This document shows, one piece after another, positions 10,401-19,503 of a stretch of 64,000 nt of DNA. Location: the NCBI RefSeq assembly GCF_014696715.1, contig NZ_JACJQO010000004.1, positions 62,001 through 126,000 on the forward strand, read 5' to 3'. How positions within the stretch are numbered: the stretch's first letter is position 1; each line of letters begins with the position of its first letter. A model generated the notes under the pieces. It was not told where the DNA came from. It ran no database searches and was given only the letters and a program-made list of their open reading frames with translations. The DNA is from Pseudanabaena sp. FACHB-2040. Its GTDB lineage: Bacteria > Cyanobacteriota > Cyanobacteriia > Phormidesmidales > Phormidesmidaceae. Made by a program: the position numbers and the translations under genes.

Positions 10401-13400
10401 GCGGCCGCCATTTTCCACGGCAGGCTTTACTTGACGCGGCTGGGGCTGCCACGCAATCTCATAGAGCCAATCTTGAATGGAGGCTGCTGTTTGCTGCTGC
10501 TGATCTTGTTTCACCAGCAGATCTAGCAGCTTGGGTAATAGCTTCAGCTCATCCTGTGAGAGGGTGCCTGCGGCCTGTAGCTGTTTGACGAGGTGCTGGG
10601 TATCGCCGTGCAATAGATGGGCTAGAGCAGAGGAGTGCTCGCTGGTCTTAGGGACTGTAGGAATATCGACCCAATAGCGCTGCCGCTGAAAAGGGTAGGT
10701 GGGCAGCTGCAGCCGCCGCCGAGGGTAGGGCTGATCAAAGCTGGCCCAATTTACCGCTACGCCTTGCCCATACAGAGTGGCTAAGCTCTGCAACATCTGC
10801 TGCCCCTCATTGCGACCTGGGCGCAAGCTGGGCAGCCATTGAATCGGCGCTCCGTCTGCGGTAGCTTCTGCAAGGCAGTAGCGGCCCATGCCAATCAGGG
10901 TTGGCTTGGGGCCCACTTCTAAAAAGAGAGCGTATTTTTGCTGATGCAGCGTTTCTAGGCTCTGAGCAAAGCGGACGGGCTGGCAGACATGCTGGCACCA
11001 GTACTCAGGGGTTGCGATCGCATCTGTCACCCCCTCCCCGGTAACATTGGAAATCAGCTTAATCTGGGGCGGTGAGTAGTGAACTGCGGCAGCCACCTGC
11101 TCAAACTCTGCCAGCATCGGCTGCATTAGAGGTGAGTGGAAGGCATGGGAAACCTGTAGTGGTTGGGTTCTAATGCCCCGCGCCTGCAGTGGGGCAATGG
11201 CCGCCTCTACTTCCCGCTGCTGGCCCGATATCACAATGCACTTAGGGCCGTTAATCGCTGCAATCTCAACCTGCACATAGGGTTTAATCGCCGCCGCCAC
11301 CTCCGTTTCAGGGGCAAACACCACCACCATCTCACCCTCTGCCGGCAGTGCCTGCATCAGCCGCCCCCGCTCAGCAATCAGCTTAAGGCCATCCTCTAGG
11401 CTAAAAACTCCGGCTACACAGGCCGCCACATATTCCCCGACACTGTGCCCCATCGCTGCAGCAGGCTCAATGCCCCACGATTTCCAGAGCTGAAACAGCG
11501 CATATTCCAGGGCAAACAGGGCGGGCTGCGTGTAGGCAGTTTGGTGCAGGAGCGTACTCTCTGCCGGTGCAAACATCACGTCCAGCAAAGGCTGCTCTAG
11601 GTAAGCGTGCAGAATTTCGCTGCAGCGATCAATTGCTTGGCGGAAGATCGGCTGAGTTTGGTAAAGATGGCGGCCCATGCCCTCATATTGCGAGCCCTGG
11701 CCGGTAAAGAGAAAAGCAATCTTAGGGCGCTTTTTGCTAGACGTGTGGTGATGCACAGCCCCCGTCGCCGCTTGACCAGATCCAAAAGCGGTTAACTGGT
11801 CATACAGATGCTCAACACTGTCTGTCACCACAGCGAGACGATGGTCAAAGTGCGATCGCCCCGTATTGGCCGTAAAGCAGATATCTGCTAGAGAGACTTC
11901 AGAATGAGTGTCTAGGAACTCTGCATAGCGCTGCGCCAGTTGCCTCAGGGCTGGCTCAGTTTTGGCCGAAAGTGTCAGCAGGTGGGAGGTGCGATCGCAA
12001 ACGCTGTCACTGATTTGATTGTTGATTTGATCTAAGAGCTGCTGCCTATTTTGTGCAGACTGCTTGGCGTCAGGTGCAGTAAACTCACGCTTCAACTCTG
12101 ACGACAGCCAAACTGGCAAGACAGGCGCTTCCTCTAAAACAACGTGACAGTTAGTGCCGCCAAAGCCAAAGGCGCTTACGCCAGCTAGCCGCCGCTCTGT
12201 GCTTACCCACCAAGGCTGACGCTCACTGGGAATTGAAAACGTCGTTCCCTCCAGAGAAATATAGGGATTCAACTCCTGCAGATGTAGGTGCGGCGGAATC
12301 TCCTGATGTTGCAGTGAGAGAACCACTTTGATCACGCTGGCAATTCCAGAAGCCGCCTCTAAATGCCCAATGTTTGTTTTTAATGAGCCCAGCCAACATG
12401 GCTGATCGACGCTTCGATCCGCCATCAGCACTGCTTTGAGAGATTTGAACTCAATCGGATCGCCAAGCGACGTGCCGGTGCCGTGCGTTTCCACATAGCT
12501 GATCTGAGCTGGCGTCACTCCAGCATTCTTTAGGGCTAGACGAATCACCGCCTGCTGAGAGGGGCCATTGGGCGCGGTCAAGCCATTGCTGAGACCATCT
12601 TGGTTAACGGCAGTTCCCCGCACAACGGCCAAAACCGTATCCCCCGCTTTAATGGCATCTGTCAGGCGCTTGAGCACGACTACACCGCAGCCCTCCCCTC
12701 GCACATACCCATCGGCGCGGGCATCAAAGGTTTTACAGCGACCGTCGGCCGCCATCATGTGGGCATGGGAATAGGTGATAAACGGCTCTGGAGACAGCAT
12801 CAGGCTAACCCCCCCGACCAGGCAGGCGTCAGACTCACCGCTCTGCAGACTGCGGCAGGCAAAATGCAGCGCTACCAGCGAAGACGAACAGGCTGTCTCG
12901 ACGACCACGCTGGGGCCTCGCAAATTTAGCGTGTAAGAGAGGCGATTGGCCGCAATCGAAAGCGTGTTGCCTGTGCCGTCGTAGGCATTAATCTGGCTTG
13001 GGTCTTGGGCCAACAGGCGGCAATAGTCATAGTTGCCAATGCCCATAAAGACGCCTGTTTGGCTACCGCTCAGCGCTTTGGGGTCAAGTCCGGCATTTTC
13101 TATGGCTTCCCAGGCCACCTCCAACACGAGCCGCTGCTGCGGGTCCATTCGCTCTACTTCTCGGGGGGAAATGCCAAAAAAGCTCGGATCAAACTGATCA
13201 ACCTGCTCTAAGAAGCCGCCCCAGCGGGTACTCATTTTCCCAACGGTGCCCGGCTCTGGATCGTAGTACTCGTCAATGTTCCATCGTTCTGGGGGCACTT
13301 CAGTGATGGCATCTTCCCCTTGGTGCAGAAGTTGCCAAAAAGCTTCCGGGTTTTGGGCACCGGGAAACCGACAGCCCATGCCGATAATTGCGATCGCTTC

Positions 13401-13418
13401 CACGTCCGGACCTCTCAC
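7410..13418 (-). CDS. Type I polyketide synthase KS-AT-KR-ACP with terminal thioester reductase
   Basis: A single-module PKS of 2002 residues. KS (about 8-430): Cys177 in VETACSSS, His312 in THGTGTS, His352 in [12 protein letters not shown] (about 565-880): GQGSQ, Ser659 in GHSVGEY, and HAFHS, which is typical of malonyl-CoA specificity. KR (about 1220-1400): [10 protein letters not shown] and catalytic YAAAN. ACP (about 1500-1575): [10 protein letters not shown] with the phosphopantetheine serine. Thioester reductase (about 1620-1995): [14 protein letters not shown] and YTQTK. DH, ER and thioesterase domains are absent, so the product should be a beta-hydroxyacyl chain released by NAD(P)H reduction as an aldehyde or alcohol. 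The frame begins at a GTG (13418) without a clear Shine-Dalgarno. A second GTG at 13403, seven nt after AGAGG, gives an N-terminus MEAIAIIG and is a good alternative start. Confidence 0.93.
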   Translation of the reverse strand: MRGPDVEAIAIIGMGCRFPGAQNPEAFWQLLHQGEDAITEVPPERWNIDEYYDPEPGTVGKMSTRWGGFLEQVDQFDPSFFGISPREVERMDPQQRLVLEVAWEAIENAGLDPKALSGSQTGVFMGIGNYDYCRLLAQDPSQINAYDGTGNTLSIAANRLSYTLNLRGPSVVVETACSSSLVALHFACRSLQSGESDACLVGGVSLMLSPEPFITYSHAHMMAADGRCKTFDARADGYVRGEGCGVVVLKRLTDAIKAGDTVLAVVRGTAVNQDGLSNGLTAPNGPSQQAVIRLALKNAGVTPAQISYVETHGTGTSLGDPIEFKSLKAVLMADRSVDQPCWLGSLKTNIGHLEAASGIASVIKVVLSLQHQEIPPHLHLQELNPYISLEGTTFSIPSERQPWWVSTERRLAGVSAFGFGGTNCHVVLEEAPVLPVWLSSELKREFTAPDAKQSAQNRQQLLDQINNQISDSVCDRTSHLLTLSAKTEPALRQLAQRYAEFLDTHSEVSLADICFTANTGRSHFDHRLAVVTDSVEHLYDQLTAFGSGQAATGAVHHHTSSKKRPKIAFLFTGQGSQYEGMGRHLYQTQPIFRQAIDRCSEILHAYLEQPLLDVMFAPAESTLLHQTAYTQPALFALEYALFQLWKSWGIEPAAAMGHSVGEYVAACVAGVFSLEDGLKLIAERGRLMQALPAEGEMVVVFAPETEVAAAIKPYVQVEIAAINGPKCIVISGQQREVEAAIAPLQARGIRTQPLQVSHAFHSPLMQPMLAEFEQVAAAVHYSPPQIKLISNVTGEGVTDAIATPEYWCQHVCQPVRFAQSLETLHQQKYALFLEVGPKPTLIGMGRYCLAEATADGAPIQWLPSLRPGRNEGQQMLQSLATLYGQGVAVNWASFDQPYPRRRLQLPTYPFQRQRYWVDIPTVPKTSEHSSALAHLLHGDTQHLVKQLQAAGTLSQDELKLLPKLLDLLVKQDQQQQTAASIQDWLYEIAWQPQPRQVKPAVENGGRSLGHWLIFADTAGVGRALATRLQEQGHRCSLVYPGTTYAEEAGIWRINPAQAADFDRLFQALGQHLDLTGIVHLWSLEAASVPPTLFSLEQAQTLGVGSLLPLLQSLANPDNALGQNQQAHPRLWLATQGAVAVGAALTGVAQAPLWGLGKVVALEYPDWWGGLIDVAADPETASLQLLAELDDALGEDQIAFHEGTRYVARLVRKSLPEPQSLSLQPEGTYLITGGLGALGLKLAHWMVAQGARQLVLTGRQQASPEAQAMVNQLEQSGVSVLIAQADVSSEVDMTRLFEQIKTSLPPLLGVVHAAGVSRYEAIADMEPSALTAVLRPKLVGTWILHQLTQEMSLDFFVSFSSISSVWGSKGQAHYAAANQFLDALAHYRHGLGLPALSVNWGPWAGGGMALEEFQVWLTRMGIEALQPNQAIAALGYLLTAGSVQTTVANVDWARFKDLFEARGKRPLLEGLGASPTVLTPTAESSAAGQPSAIVQQLEQAAGCDRYSLLKTYLQQAVATVLRLPDLPDPEQGLFDLGMDSLMAVELVSSLRAQLQVELPIADFMQASHISALTALLLRQISPEDVPEQEPIEGAVSGLNLSEEAVLDSAIYPSAATFEPTEASTILLTGATGFLGAFLLKEMLQQTEATLYCLVRATDAEHGLKKIQANLDTYFFPQKYDSSRIVPIVGDLSQPRLGLSDAQFGELAQKVDVIYHNGAVLNFVYPYSALKSANVLGTQEILRLACQSKTKPLHYVSTDAVFDSSAYYGREVTESEPTLHTDGIDLGYTQTKWVSEKLVTLAGDRGLPVTIYRPPLIAGDSQTGLWNTDDFTCRFLKGCIQMGSMPDMNCGITLVPVDYVSQAIVYLSRQPESIGKAFHLNNPNFSSWSGVAEAINQCGYPVRQIPYDAWEAELIASTTAADAGTHALNGLLPFFLRRWSDEQLTFAGLGQRRAKLNCQATVASLANTAIACPPVDSRLINTYFSYLIRSGFLQAPRVEVSSLS

Positions 13419-13502
13419 GCTGAGTATTGCTGTTGCTGTCGCAGCCAGTTAGTTCTAGTTCGCTCGCCGGCTGCGAAGAGTGGGGCTGTGCCAAGACCAA
13501 GG

Positions 13503-14930
13503 TCAGGCAACAGACTGAGAGAACTGTGCAAATGCTTTGGTGTTACTAGAGATTGCCTGCTCAATCGAGCCACCTGCCGCCATAACGCCCATCTCGCGAT
13601 TGATCGGCCAAAGATAGTCAATCGGCTCAAACAGCCGCCGCAGATCGGTTACCAGCCGCTGATGGTACTTCAGCGTCAGATGAAAGCCGTCATGCTCTTG
13701 ACACGTGCACTTCTCAAGCCAGTGCAGAGCCTCCTGAGCAGACATGCCAAACACAGGTGATTGCAGCAGCCTGTAAAAAGAGAGCATAAAGTCAGCATCC
13801 TTGCGGAAGATAGCAGGCATGCTGCCAGAGAGCCCGCTCAGGCCCACACTCTGCGAACGGTAGATAGTGATATTGGCGAGAAACTTTTCGTAGGCCGTTG
13901 GTTTAGCAAAATCTTTGTACAGATCTTGGGCAATGAGCTGCGATGTGGTCGTATGAAAAGCTTCATCCAAGAGATGGTAATGAGAAACGGCCAGAGGAGC
14001 CGGAATAAACGCCCCTTTGCGCTCCAATTCCCGGTAGTACTGAGAGTAGCGGTACTCGTAGTTCTTGATCAGCATGTTTGCCATGAAGCGAGTCACGTAA
14101 AACAAACAGGCTAAGAAGGGCGAGCTGCCACAGTTTAAGGTGAAGTATTGCAGAAATGGGCGAGGCGCTAGCTGCCCCAACAACCCCGTCGTTTGCGCTG
14201 GGATGGCCTCCCCTTTTTCCTCTAGATTGCGCAGGTACTGAGAGTAATAGCGCGTCTGATTTTTCAACATCACCTGATTGGTGACAAAGCGCAGGGCCGA
14301 GTCTTGAAATGCCGAGAGCGGTGAACTCTGCCAGCCAAAGGAAAAGAGTTGCGATCGCACCTTGCCTTTTGCCCCCTTGCCTAAACCGCCCTTTTTAGAT
14401 GACTTTCCTTGAGACGACTTCCCCTGAATGGATGCATTGAACGCGGTAGGGCCTAGCACAGCCTTTTTAGTCTTGTACCCAATCATGTGAAAGGCGTGAA
14501 TATGGTGCCGCTCCTGCTCAGTTTCAAGGTCAAGCTCCTGGCAAAGTGCGTCATATCCCCCGATTGCTTCAAAGACGCCTGCTGTTACCTGGTTATAGAG
14601 CACAGCATTCGCTTCTGTAGCTGCTGTCTGGTTGTATTGCGTAGCCCAATAGAGATGGTTAAGGGCTCTTCGCTGCGAAGGGGAAGCCTGCTCGTAGAGA
14701 GGAGTACCGTAGAGCAACGACAGTTCTGGCTCACTCCAATAATCCTTGCTATTGCTGTCATAGTCAAAGCCTTGATCCAACGCTTCTATCTTTTCGGTGT
14801 AGTCAGATTCAACGTTGCGTCGATAGTTAATCTCGGTCAGCTTAATGTGCTTACTAAGCCTTTCTCCAGAGGCATCGAAAGATTGATCTGGCTGATCTTG
14901 AGAGTCTGATGCTTGTGTGATGTCCGTCAT
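13503..14930 (-). CDS. AurF/CylC-like diiron (dimetal-carboxylate) oxygenase or halogenase
   Basis: A 475-residue ferritin-like protein. Candidate metal ligands can be placed by spacing: Glu106, Glu140 and His143 (E-R-H-H), Glu292, His319, and Glu323 and His326 (D-E-A-F-H). In the second half the spacing equals that of the known AurF ligands (E196, H223, E227, H230). In the first half it differs by one residue (E101, E136, H139). A low-complexity Gly/Lys/Ser insert occupies about residues 170-192. AGGAG lies seven nt before the ATG. It sits between the ACP and the PKS, with a fatty acyl-AMP ligase in the divergent arm. That FAAL-ACP-diiron enzyme-PKS arrangement is known from CylC-type halogenases of cyanobacteria. 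Oxygenation of an ACP-bound chain is the main alternative. Diiron assignment is strong; halogenase function is inference. Confidence 0.75.
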   Translation of the reverse strand: MTDITQASDSQDQPDQSFDASGERLSKHIKLTEINYRRNVESDYTEKIEALDQGFDYDSNSKDYWSEPELSLLYGTPLYEQASPSQRRALNHLYWATQYNQTAATEANAVLYNQVTAGVFEAIGGYDALCQELDLETEQERHHIHAFHMIGYKTKKAVLGPTAFNASIQGKSSQGKSSKKGGLGKGAKGKVRSQLFSFGWQSSPLSAFQDSALRFVTNQVMLKNQTRYYSQYLRNLEEKGEAIPAQTTGLLGQLAPRPFLQYFTLNCGSSPFLACLFYVTRFMANMLIKNYEYRYSQYYRELERKGAFIPAPLAVSHYHLLDEAFHTTTSQLIAQDLYKDFAKPTAYEKFLANITIYRSQSVGLSGLSGSMPAIFRKDADFMLSFYRLLQSPVFGMSAQEALHWLEKCTCQEHDGFHLTLKYHQRLVTDLRRLFEPIDYLWPINREMGVMAAGGSIEQAISSNTKAFAQFSQSVA

Positions 14931-14997
14931 GGTTTCTCCTGAGTTGGCAAGGGTGCAAAGCCGAGATTCGTTCTACAGGAGCGCTCACAATACTCTT

Positions 14998-15315
14998 TTA
15001 GCTAGCTGCTAAATGATGGGCTAAAGCTTGAACAGTAGGGTAGTCATACAGCAAAGTTGGATCGAGCTTCTGCCCTAGCCAATCTTCTAAATCACCGCTC
15101 ATGCCGACTGCAGCTGCAGAATCTAAACCATACTGATCAAAGGGAATGGTGACATCAACTTCATCGGCGTCAATATCTAGCAGGTCAGCTAGGTAAGAAG
15201 CAATCCAGGCTTGGATCTCTGCTGCTGCGGGTAGCTTTGCGGGCAAATCTACCGCGGTCACCTCGCTGCTCTCTAACTCTGTAGGTGGCGAGATTTGGGA
15301 ATTTTGAATTTCCAT
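14998..15315 (-). CDS. Acyl carrier protein
   Basis: A stand-alone acyl carrier protein of about 105 residues. The attachment motif is FDQYGLDSAAAVGM, with the phosphopantetheine on the Ser of GLDS. Helix III ends with LLYDYPTVQALAHHL, as in PKS-type carrier domains. I place the start at 15315 (MEIQNSQ) because AAAGG lies seven nt before that ATG; the frame is open to an earlier ATG at 15369. It is the first gene of the leftward operon and the closest one to the divergent fatty acyl-AMP ligase. In FAAL systems the ligase loads its acyl adenylate directly on such an ACP, so it probably carries the chain to the diiron enzyme and the PKS. Confidence 0.88.
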   Translation of the reverse strand: MEIQNSQISPPTELESSEVTAVDLPAKLPAAAEIQAWIASYLADLLDIDADEVDVTIPFDQYGLDSAAAVGMSGDLEDWLGQKLDPTLLYDYPTVQALAHHLAAS

Positions 15316-15944
15316 CTTTAAGCCTTTGAAACAATTTAAGCTGGCCGTTTCGGAGCATTTAATCATCACTCAAAAACTTGCTGGGCTGAGTTACCCCACA
15401 AGATATAAGCAAGAAACAGCGGCAGCAACCAAACTCTCGTCTTCTTTCGCTGAAGCTTAGTTGCCGGAGCAGTCTGATTTCAATGACTATTCTTTTGATC
15501 GGACTGACTATTTTTTAGATCTTCAGTTAAGAACTAATTAAGACGACGATTTTCCGCATTAAGGTTTCAGCTTGATTCCTAGCAGTAATTCAAGCTCCAT
15601 TTTAAGAATTTGAGCCACCAGAGAATATTGTCTATATTGATCCTCGCAGCGGCTATATGTCTGAAACACGGCAATCGACCGTTATCAAAGGGCTTATTAT
15701 TTGACAGCTTTGCAGAATCTTTACAAACCAAAATCGTAGGGAATGGAGTTTTAACTGCTGGACTAAATAGATAATTTTGCAGAATGCCTTACAGCTACTA
15801 GGTTGAAAGGATTTTAGAAAACTCGTTCTCAATGTACAGCCAGCTCGGTTAAGTCGGCTAAAACTACTATTTTCGTATCCAAAACGACTAAACAGACAGC
15901 AGTTTGCACAGTGCACTTTACACAAGCCTCATGATATAAAGCTG

Positions 15945-15964
15945 TTGTGTAGTCTTGTACACAA
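15945..15964. promoter_or_regulatory. Dyad operator candidate TTGTGTA-N6-TACACAA
   Basis: The two 7-bp arms are perfect inverted copies with spacer GTCTTG. Read as GTG-N8-TAC it is one base off the GTA-N8-TAC consensus of the nitrogen regulator NtcA, and it also resembles a CRP-family site. A third half site TACACAA lies 26 bp to the left. The protein that binds is not known; the AraC-type regulator of this locus is another candidate. Confidence 0.35.
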
Positions 15965-16182
15965 ATTTGCATTCAGAAAAGTAAGAAAAGTTATTCAAAA
16001 CTCAGTCTTTAGGTAGATGATTGAGGTGTCGAGCGTCAAAGGACCTATTCCCTCTCTTCCTAAAAGCAGACAGTGTCTTGAGTCTTTTGGAATAACCCTG
16101 TATAAACAAGTGATAGTTCAAGTCTTTTTTCTTTTGAATTATTTCTAGCTACATTGCTCTGCGGCAGCTGAGTAGCTCTTTT

Positions 16183-16214
16183 GTTCCAACATGTCTTCGT
16201 TCCAGCATGCTTCC
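16183..16214. repeat. Tandem 16-bp direct repeat upstream of FAAL
   Basis: GTTCCAACATGTCTTC is followed at once by GTTCCAGCATGCTTCC, two near-identical copies starting about 295 bp before the FAAL start codon. Directly repeated half sites of this size are the kind of target bound by AraC-family activators, and one is encoded two genes downstream. The link is inferred from position only. Confidence 0.35.
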
Positions 16215-16478
16215 GGTGTGACTTTTAATGATTAGAACTGTTCTTGAGCAACAGTTTTACAGTCTTGAAAGGGGTTAAGAGCGAATCTAAGATCTTTGAG
16301 ACATTCGCTGATTGAACCGCCAGTATTTACATTTCTTCACCCATTGAGTTCTGCATTGAACTTGTTCGTCTAGCGCAGAGGAGCGTCTGGATAAGGTTGG
16401 GTTAAGCATTGCAAAAGGCTGTTCAAATAACGCTGCTCGAATTAACCGTACTCAGGCAAATTGCTTCAGGAGTTTCCA

Positions 16479-18326
16479 ATGACTACTTGCTTTACTGATA
16501 CGACTAATGTCGACTATAGAGTTTTGTCTTTCGTAGAGTTGCTCAGTTGTAGGGCGCACGACCAGCCCAACCAAACAGCCTATACCTTCTTGCAAGATGG
16601 GGAAGCGGAGGCCGTCGATCTAACTTACAGGCAGCTTGATGAACAGGCACGGGCAATTGCCGCTACGCTGCAGAGCTTAAACGCCACCGGATCTCGGGCT
16701 CTGCTGATTTATCCACCGGGGCTAGAGTTTATTGCCGCCTTTTTTGGCTGCTTGTATGCCGGGGTGGTGGCGGTGCCTGCCTATCCCCCTCGCCGGAACC
16801 AAAGCTTGTCTAGACTACATGCGATCGCAGCCAATGCAGAACCCAAACTAGCACTCACCACTGCTACCCTGCTCAAAGATATCGAAAAGCGATTTACTCA
16901 GGAACTGGGGCTCAATCAACTGCACTGGGTGGCCAGCGATGCCCTCGCCAGCAGCTTGGCTACAGCCTGGCAAGAACCAGACCTAAATCGCGATACGCTC
17001 GCCTTTTTGCAATACACCTCAGGTTCAACGGGAACGCCCAAAGGCGTAATGGTTAGCCACGGCAATCTCGTGCACAACTCCTCTCTAATCCACAAAAGTT
17101 TTGCCGATACGCCCCAAAGCCAGGGCGTGAGCTGGCTGCCGCCCTACCACGACATGGGATTGATTGGAGGCGTCTTGCAGCCCCTCTATGTCGGTGCGCC
17201 GACGGTGCTAATGTCTCCAATGGCGTTTATGCAAAAGCCGCTTCGCTGGCTGCAGGCTATCTCTCGCTTTAAGGCCACGACTAGCGGCGGCCCCAATTTC
17301 GCCTATGACCTCTGTATTCGTAAAGTCACCCTCAAACATTTGGCCAACCTCGACCTAAGTAGCTGGGAAGTTGCCTTTACCGGAGCCGAACCGGTTCGGG
17401 CAGAGACGCTAAGGCAGTTTGCAGAGGTGTTTGCCCCTTGCGGCTTCCGGGAGGAAGCCTTTCACCCCTGCTACGGCATGGCCGAAACCACGCTGATGGT
17501 CACAGGCAAAGTGAAGTCAGCATCTCCTGTCCTTCATACGGTGAGCAGCACCGCGCTGGAGCAAAACCAGGTGGTGCCAACCCCCAAGGCCCAAGAAGGA
17601 TCTCGAACGCTGGTGGGCTGCGGTCAAACTTGGCTTGATTTAAATGTCTTAATCGTTGACCCTCAATCTCTAACGCTCTGTCCAGCCAACCAGGTAGGAG
17701 AAATCTGGGTATCAGGCCCAAGTGTGGCGCAGGGCTACTGGAATCGAGAGGAGCAAACGCAACAGACGTTTGATGCTTATCCGGTGGATGCACAGCCAGA
17801 GACATTAGAGCAGGGCCCCTTTTTACGAACAGGAGATTTAGGGTTTCTCTTAGATGGAGAACTGTTTATTACAGGGCGCATCAAGGATCTGATGATTATT
17901 CGAGGGCAAAATCACTACCCTCAAGATATTGAGTTGACCGTTGAAAGGAGCCATTCGGCACTGCGGGCCGGTTGCGGAGCAGCCTTTACGGTAGAAAACA
18001 AAGGCGAAGAGCGGCTGGTCATTGTTCAAGAGGTAGAGCGAAACTACCTCCGTAAGCTGAATGTGCAAGAAGTTGTCGGCAATATCTGTCGAGCCATCAC
18101 TGCTCAGCACTCGCTACAGGTGTATGCGACTGTGCTAGTCAAAACTGGCAGTATTCCGAAAACATCGAGCGGCAAAATTCAGCGCCACGCCTGCCGAGCA
18201 GAGTTTTTAGCGGGAAAGTTGAGCGTAGTAGAGGATTGGAGTGAGCAGCCCCAAGGCAAAGCCAAGTTCTTGACTCTACAGGCCGATGTTGAGTCTTTGC
18301 TGCAGGAACTGACAATAGGAAAGTAG
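16479..18326 (+). CDS. Fatty acyl-AMP ligase (FAAL)
   Basis: A 615-residue member of the ANL adenylating superfamily that activates a fatty acid with ATP and passes it to an ACP. Motifs: YTSGSTGTPKGVMVSHGN near residue 178, SWLPPYHDMGLIGG (typical of FAAL), CYGMAETTLMVTG, FLRTGDLGFLLDGELFITGR and IRGQNHYPQDIE. The conserved lysine is in IPKTSSGKIQRH near the C-terminus. I start at the ATG at 16479 because AGGAG (16468-16472) is six nt before it; the frame extends to a TTG at 16461, which lies upstream of that ribosome-binding site. It heads the rightward arm and probably supplies the starter acyl group to the divergent ACP. Confidence 0.93.
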   Translation: MTTCFTDTTNVDYRVLSFVELLSCRAHDQPNQTAYTFLQDGEAEAVDLTYRQLDEQARAIAATLQSLNATGSRALLIYPPGLEFIAAFFGCLYAGVVAVPAYPPRRNQSLSRLHAIAANAEPKLALTTATLLKDIEKRFTQELGLNQLHWVASDALASSLATAWQEPDLNRDTLAFLQYTSGSTGTPKGVMVSHGNLVHNSSLIHKSFADTPQSQGVSWLPPYHDMGLIGGVLQPLYVGAPTVLMSPMAFMQKPLRWLQAISRFKATTSGGPNFAYDLCIRKVTLKHLANLDLSSWEVAFTGAEPVRAETLRQFAEVFAPCGFREEAFHPCYGMAETTLMVTGKVKSASPVLHTVSSTALEQNQVVPTPKAQEGSRTLVGCGQTWLDLNVLIVDPQSLTLCPANQVGEIWVSGPSVAQGYWNREEQTQQTFDAYPVDAQPETLEQGPFLRTGDLGFLLDGELFITGRIKDLMIIRGQNHYPQDIELTVERSHSALRAGCGAAFTVENKGEERLVIVQEVERNYLRKLNVQEVVGNICRAITAQHSLQVYATVLVKTGSIPKTSSGKIQRHACRAEFLAGKLSVVEDWSEQPQGKAKFLTLQADVESLLQELTIGK

Positions 18327-18347
18327 ATTTTGGGCCACTTGTCATTT

Positions 18348-18411
18348 GCCATTTGTCATGGGTCGCTGTAGCCATACGGGTGGTGTTAGCAAGTGGCCGA
18401 TGACAAATGGC
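18348..18411. terminator. Nested inverted repeat after FAAL
   Basis: GCCATTTGTCAT (18348-18359) pairs perfectly with ATGACAAATGGC (18400-18411). Inside and around it CCACTTG (18335-18341) pairs with CAAGTGG (18390-18396). No T-run follows, so it may weaken read-through or stabilise the mRNA rather than terminate. It lies just before the regulator gene. Confidence 0.4.
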
Positions 18412-18463
18412 GCTACGAAGTTTTGAAATCTCTATCCTTCCCCATTGTTCATGGGGGGCGCAT

Positions 18464-19306
18464 ATGAAAGATAAGACTTTAGGGAAGATACTGGTGATTG
18501 AGGGGCAGCGACAGGTTCGCGATCTCTTTGCTAGAGGATTGAAAGCCCAAGGGTTTACTCCCATTACGGCTGACAGTGGTCGTGTGGGGATTCAACAGGC
18601 AAAACAACATTTACCTGCTTTAATCACCTGTAGCATTGTGATGCCGGATGTTGCTGGGTATGATGTGCTGAAAATTCTGCGCCGCTCGCCTGCTACAGCG
18701 GTCATTCCCTTTATTTTTGTCGCCGATAAGGATGATCGGACAGAGCTTCGTAAAGCTATGGAGCTAGGGGCAAGTGACTGTTTAACAAAGCCCTGCACTG
18801 TAGAAGAACTGATCAGAGCGATTTCAGCCCAGTTTCAAAAACAAGATACTCTCCAGCAGTGGTATGAATCGCAGGCACAGCCCTCCTCTGAGCTATCTCC
18901 TGCGGGGAATGTCTCTCTAGCGACTGCATCTGCGCCGACCCCTGCCCTTGAATGGATTTTTCCGTCTGATTCTAGCTTGAGCGAAGTGTTTCACTTCATC
19001 GAAGCTAATTATTATCGTCCAATTACTCTGAGTGATGTTGCCGAGGCAGCAGGATATTCACCTGCTTATTTGACCAATTTAATCGGACGGCAAACTGGAC
19101 AAACCGTGCAGCAATGGATTATTGCTCGACGAATGGCAGCAGCCCGCTCTTTACTGCTGGAAACCAACCAATCAGTAGAGCGGATCGCGGCTCAGGTAGG
19201 GTATCAACACTCTGTTCACTTTTTTCGGCAGTTTCGCCAGTGTCATGGAGTCACGCCTAGCAGCTGGAGAAGCACTCAACGTCGCTCGAATCCGATGCAG
19301 TATTAG
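18464..19306 (+). CDS. AraC-family regulator with degenerate receiver domain
   Basis: A 280-residue protein with an N-terminal CheY-like receiver (residues 8-125) and a C-terminal AraC/XylS double helix-turn-helix (about 180-278: LSDVAEAAGYSPAYLTNLI, then VERIAAQVGYQHSVHFFRQF). The receiver lacks the normal phosphorylation residues. The acidic pair after the first strand is Glu13-Gly14, and the phosphoacceptor position reads TCSIVMP, so Ser57 replaces Asp. The switch Lys (LTKP) is kept. It is therefore probably not controlled by phosphorylation. I chose the ATG at 18464, which has a G-rich ribosome-binding site; the frame is open upstream to 18407. It is placed between FAAL and the exporter and is probably the local regulator. 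Confidence 0.82.
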   Translation: MKDKTLGKILVIEGQRQVRDLFARGLKAQGFTPITADSGRVGIQQAKQHLPALITCSIVMPDVAGYDVLKILRRSPATAVIPFIFVADKDDRTELRKAMELGASDCLTKPCTVEELIRAISAQFQKQDTLQQWYESQAQPSSELSPAGNVSLATASAPTPALEWIFPSDSSLSEVFHFIEANYYRPITLSDVAEAAGYSPAYLTNLIGRQTGQTVQQWIIARRMAAARSLLLETNQSVERIAAQVGYQHSVHFFRQFRQCHGVTPSSWRSTQRRSNPMQY

Positions 19307-19431
19307 TAATACCAATTCCACAAAAAAGTGCTGCAGATAGGGGGCAGAAGAGTGAATAATTAGTAACTATTTAGAGAATTGGCATAAGAGCGAAAGAATG
19401 GTTAGTGCAATCCAAAAAATAGTTCATTGCT

Positions 19432-19456
19432 TAGCTTACTGCGATTGAGTAAGCTA
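19432..19456. promoter_or_regulatory. Dyad upstream of devB
   Basis: TAGCTTACT and AGTAAGCTA form 9-bp perfect arms with a 7-nt spacer, ending 47 nt before the DevB start codon. The position suits an operator or a transcription start region for the exporter genes. There is no T-run after it, so it is less likely to be a terminator of the regulator gene. Confidence 0.35.
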
Positions 19457-19503
19457 CTTCGAAAGTTTCAATTGGGGACTGCGGAAACGCAGATGAAACT
19501 GCT

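Larger units (their letters stand above)
15316..16478. promoter_or_regulatory. Divergent regulatory gap between the two biosynthetic arms
   Basis: About 1.1 kb without a convincing gene separates the ACP and fatty acyl-AMP ligase genes, so it must hold both promoters and the untranslated leaders. It is A+T-rich. Three things stand out: an 11-bp palindrome TGCACAGTGCA (15905-15915), a dyad TTGTGTA-N6-TACACAA (15945-15964) with a further half site TACACAA (15919-15925), and a tandem 16-bp direct repeat (16183-16214). No start site could be fixed. The short open frame at 15653-15925 has no family resemblance and I do not call it. Confidence 0.5.

Noticed and set aside
10034-10588. 184-codon ORF opposite the PKS gene
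   Set aside because: It lies fully antisense to the KR/linker part of a clear PKS. Its composition is that of a G+C-rich shadow frame, and it has no family pattern.
15653-15925. 90-codon ORF in the divergent regulatory gap
   Set aside because: It has no recognisable ribosome-binding site or domain, is Cys/Phe/Leu-rich as expected for A+T-rich noncoding DNA, and covers the candidate operator.
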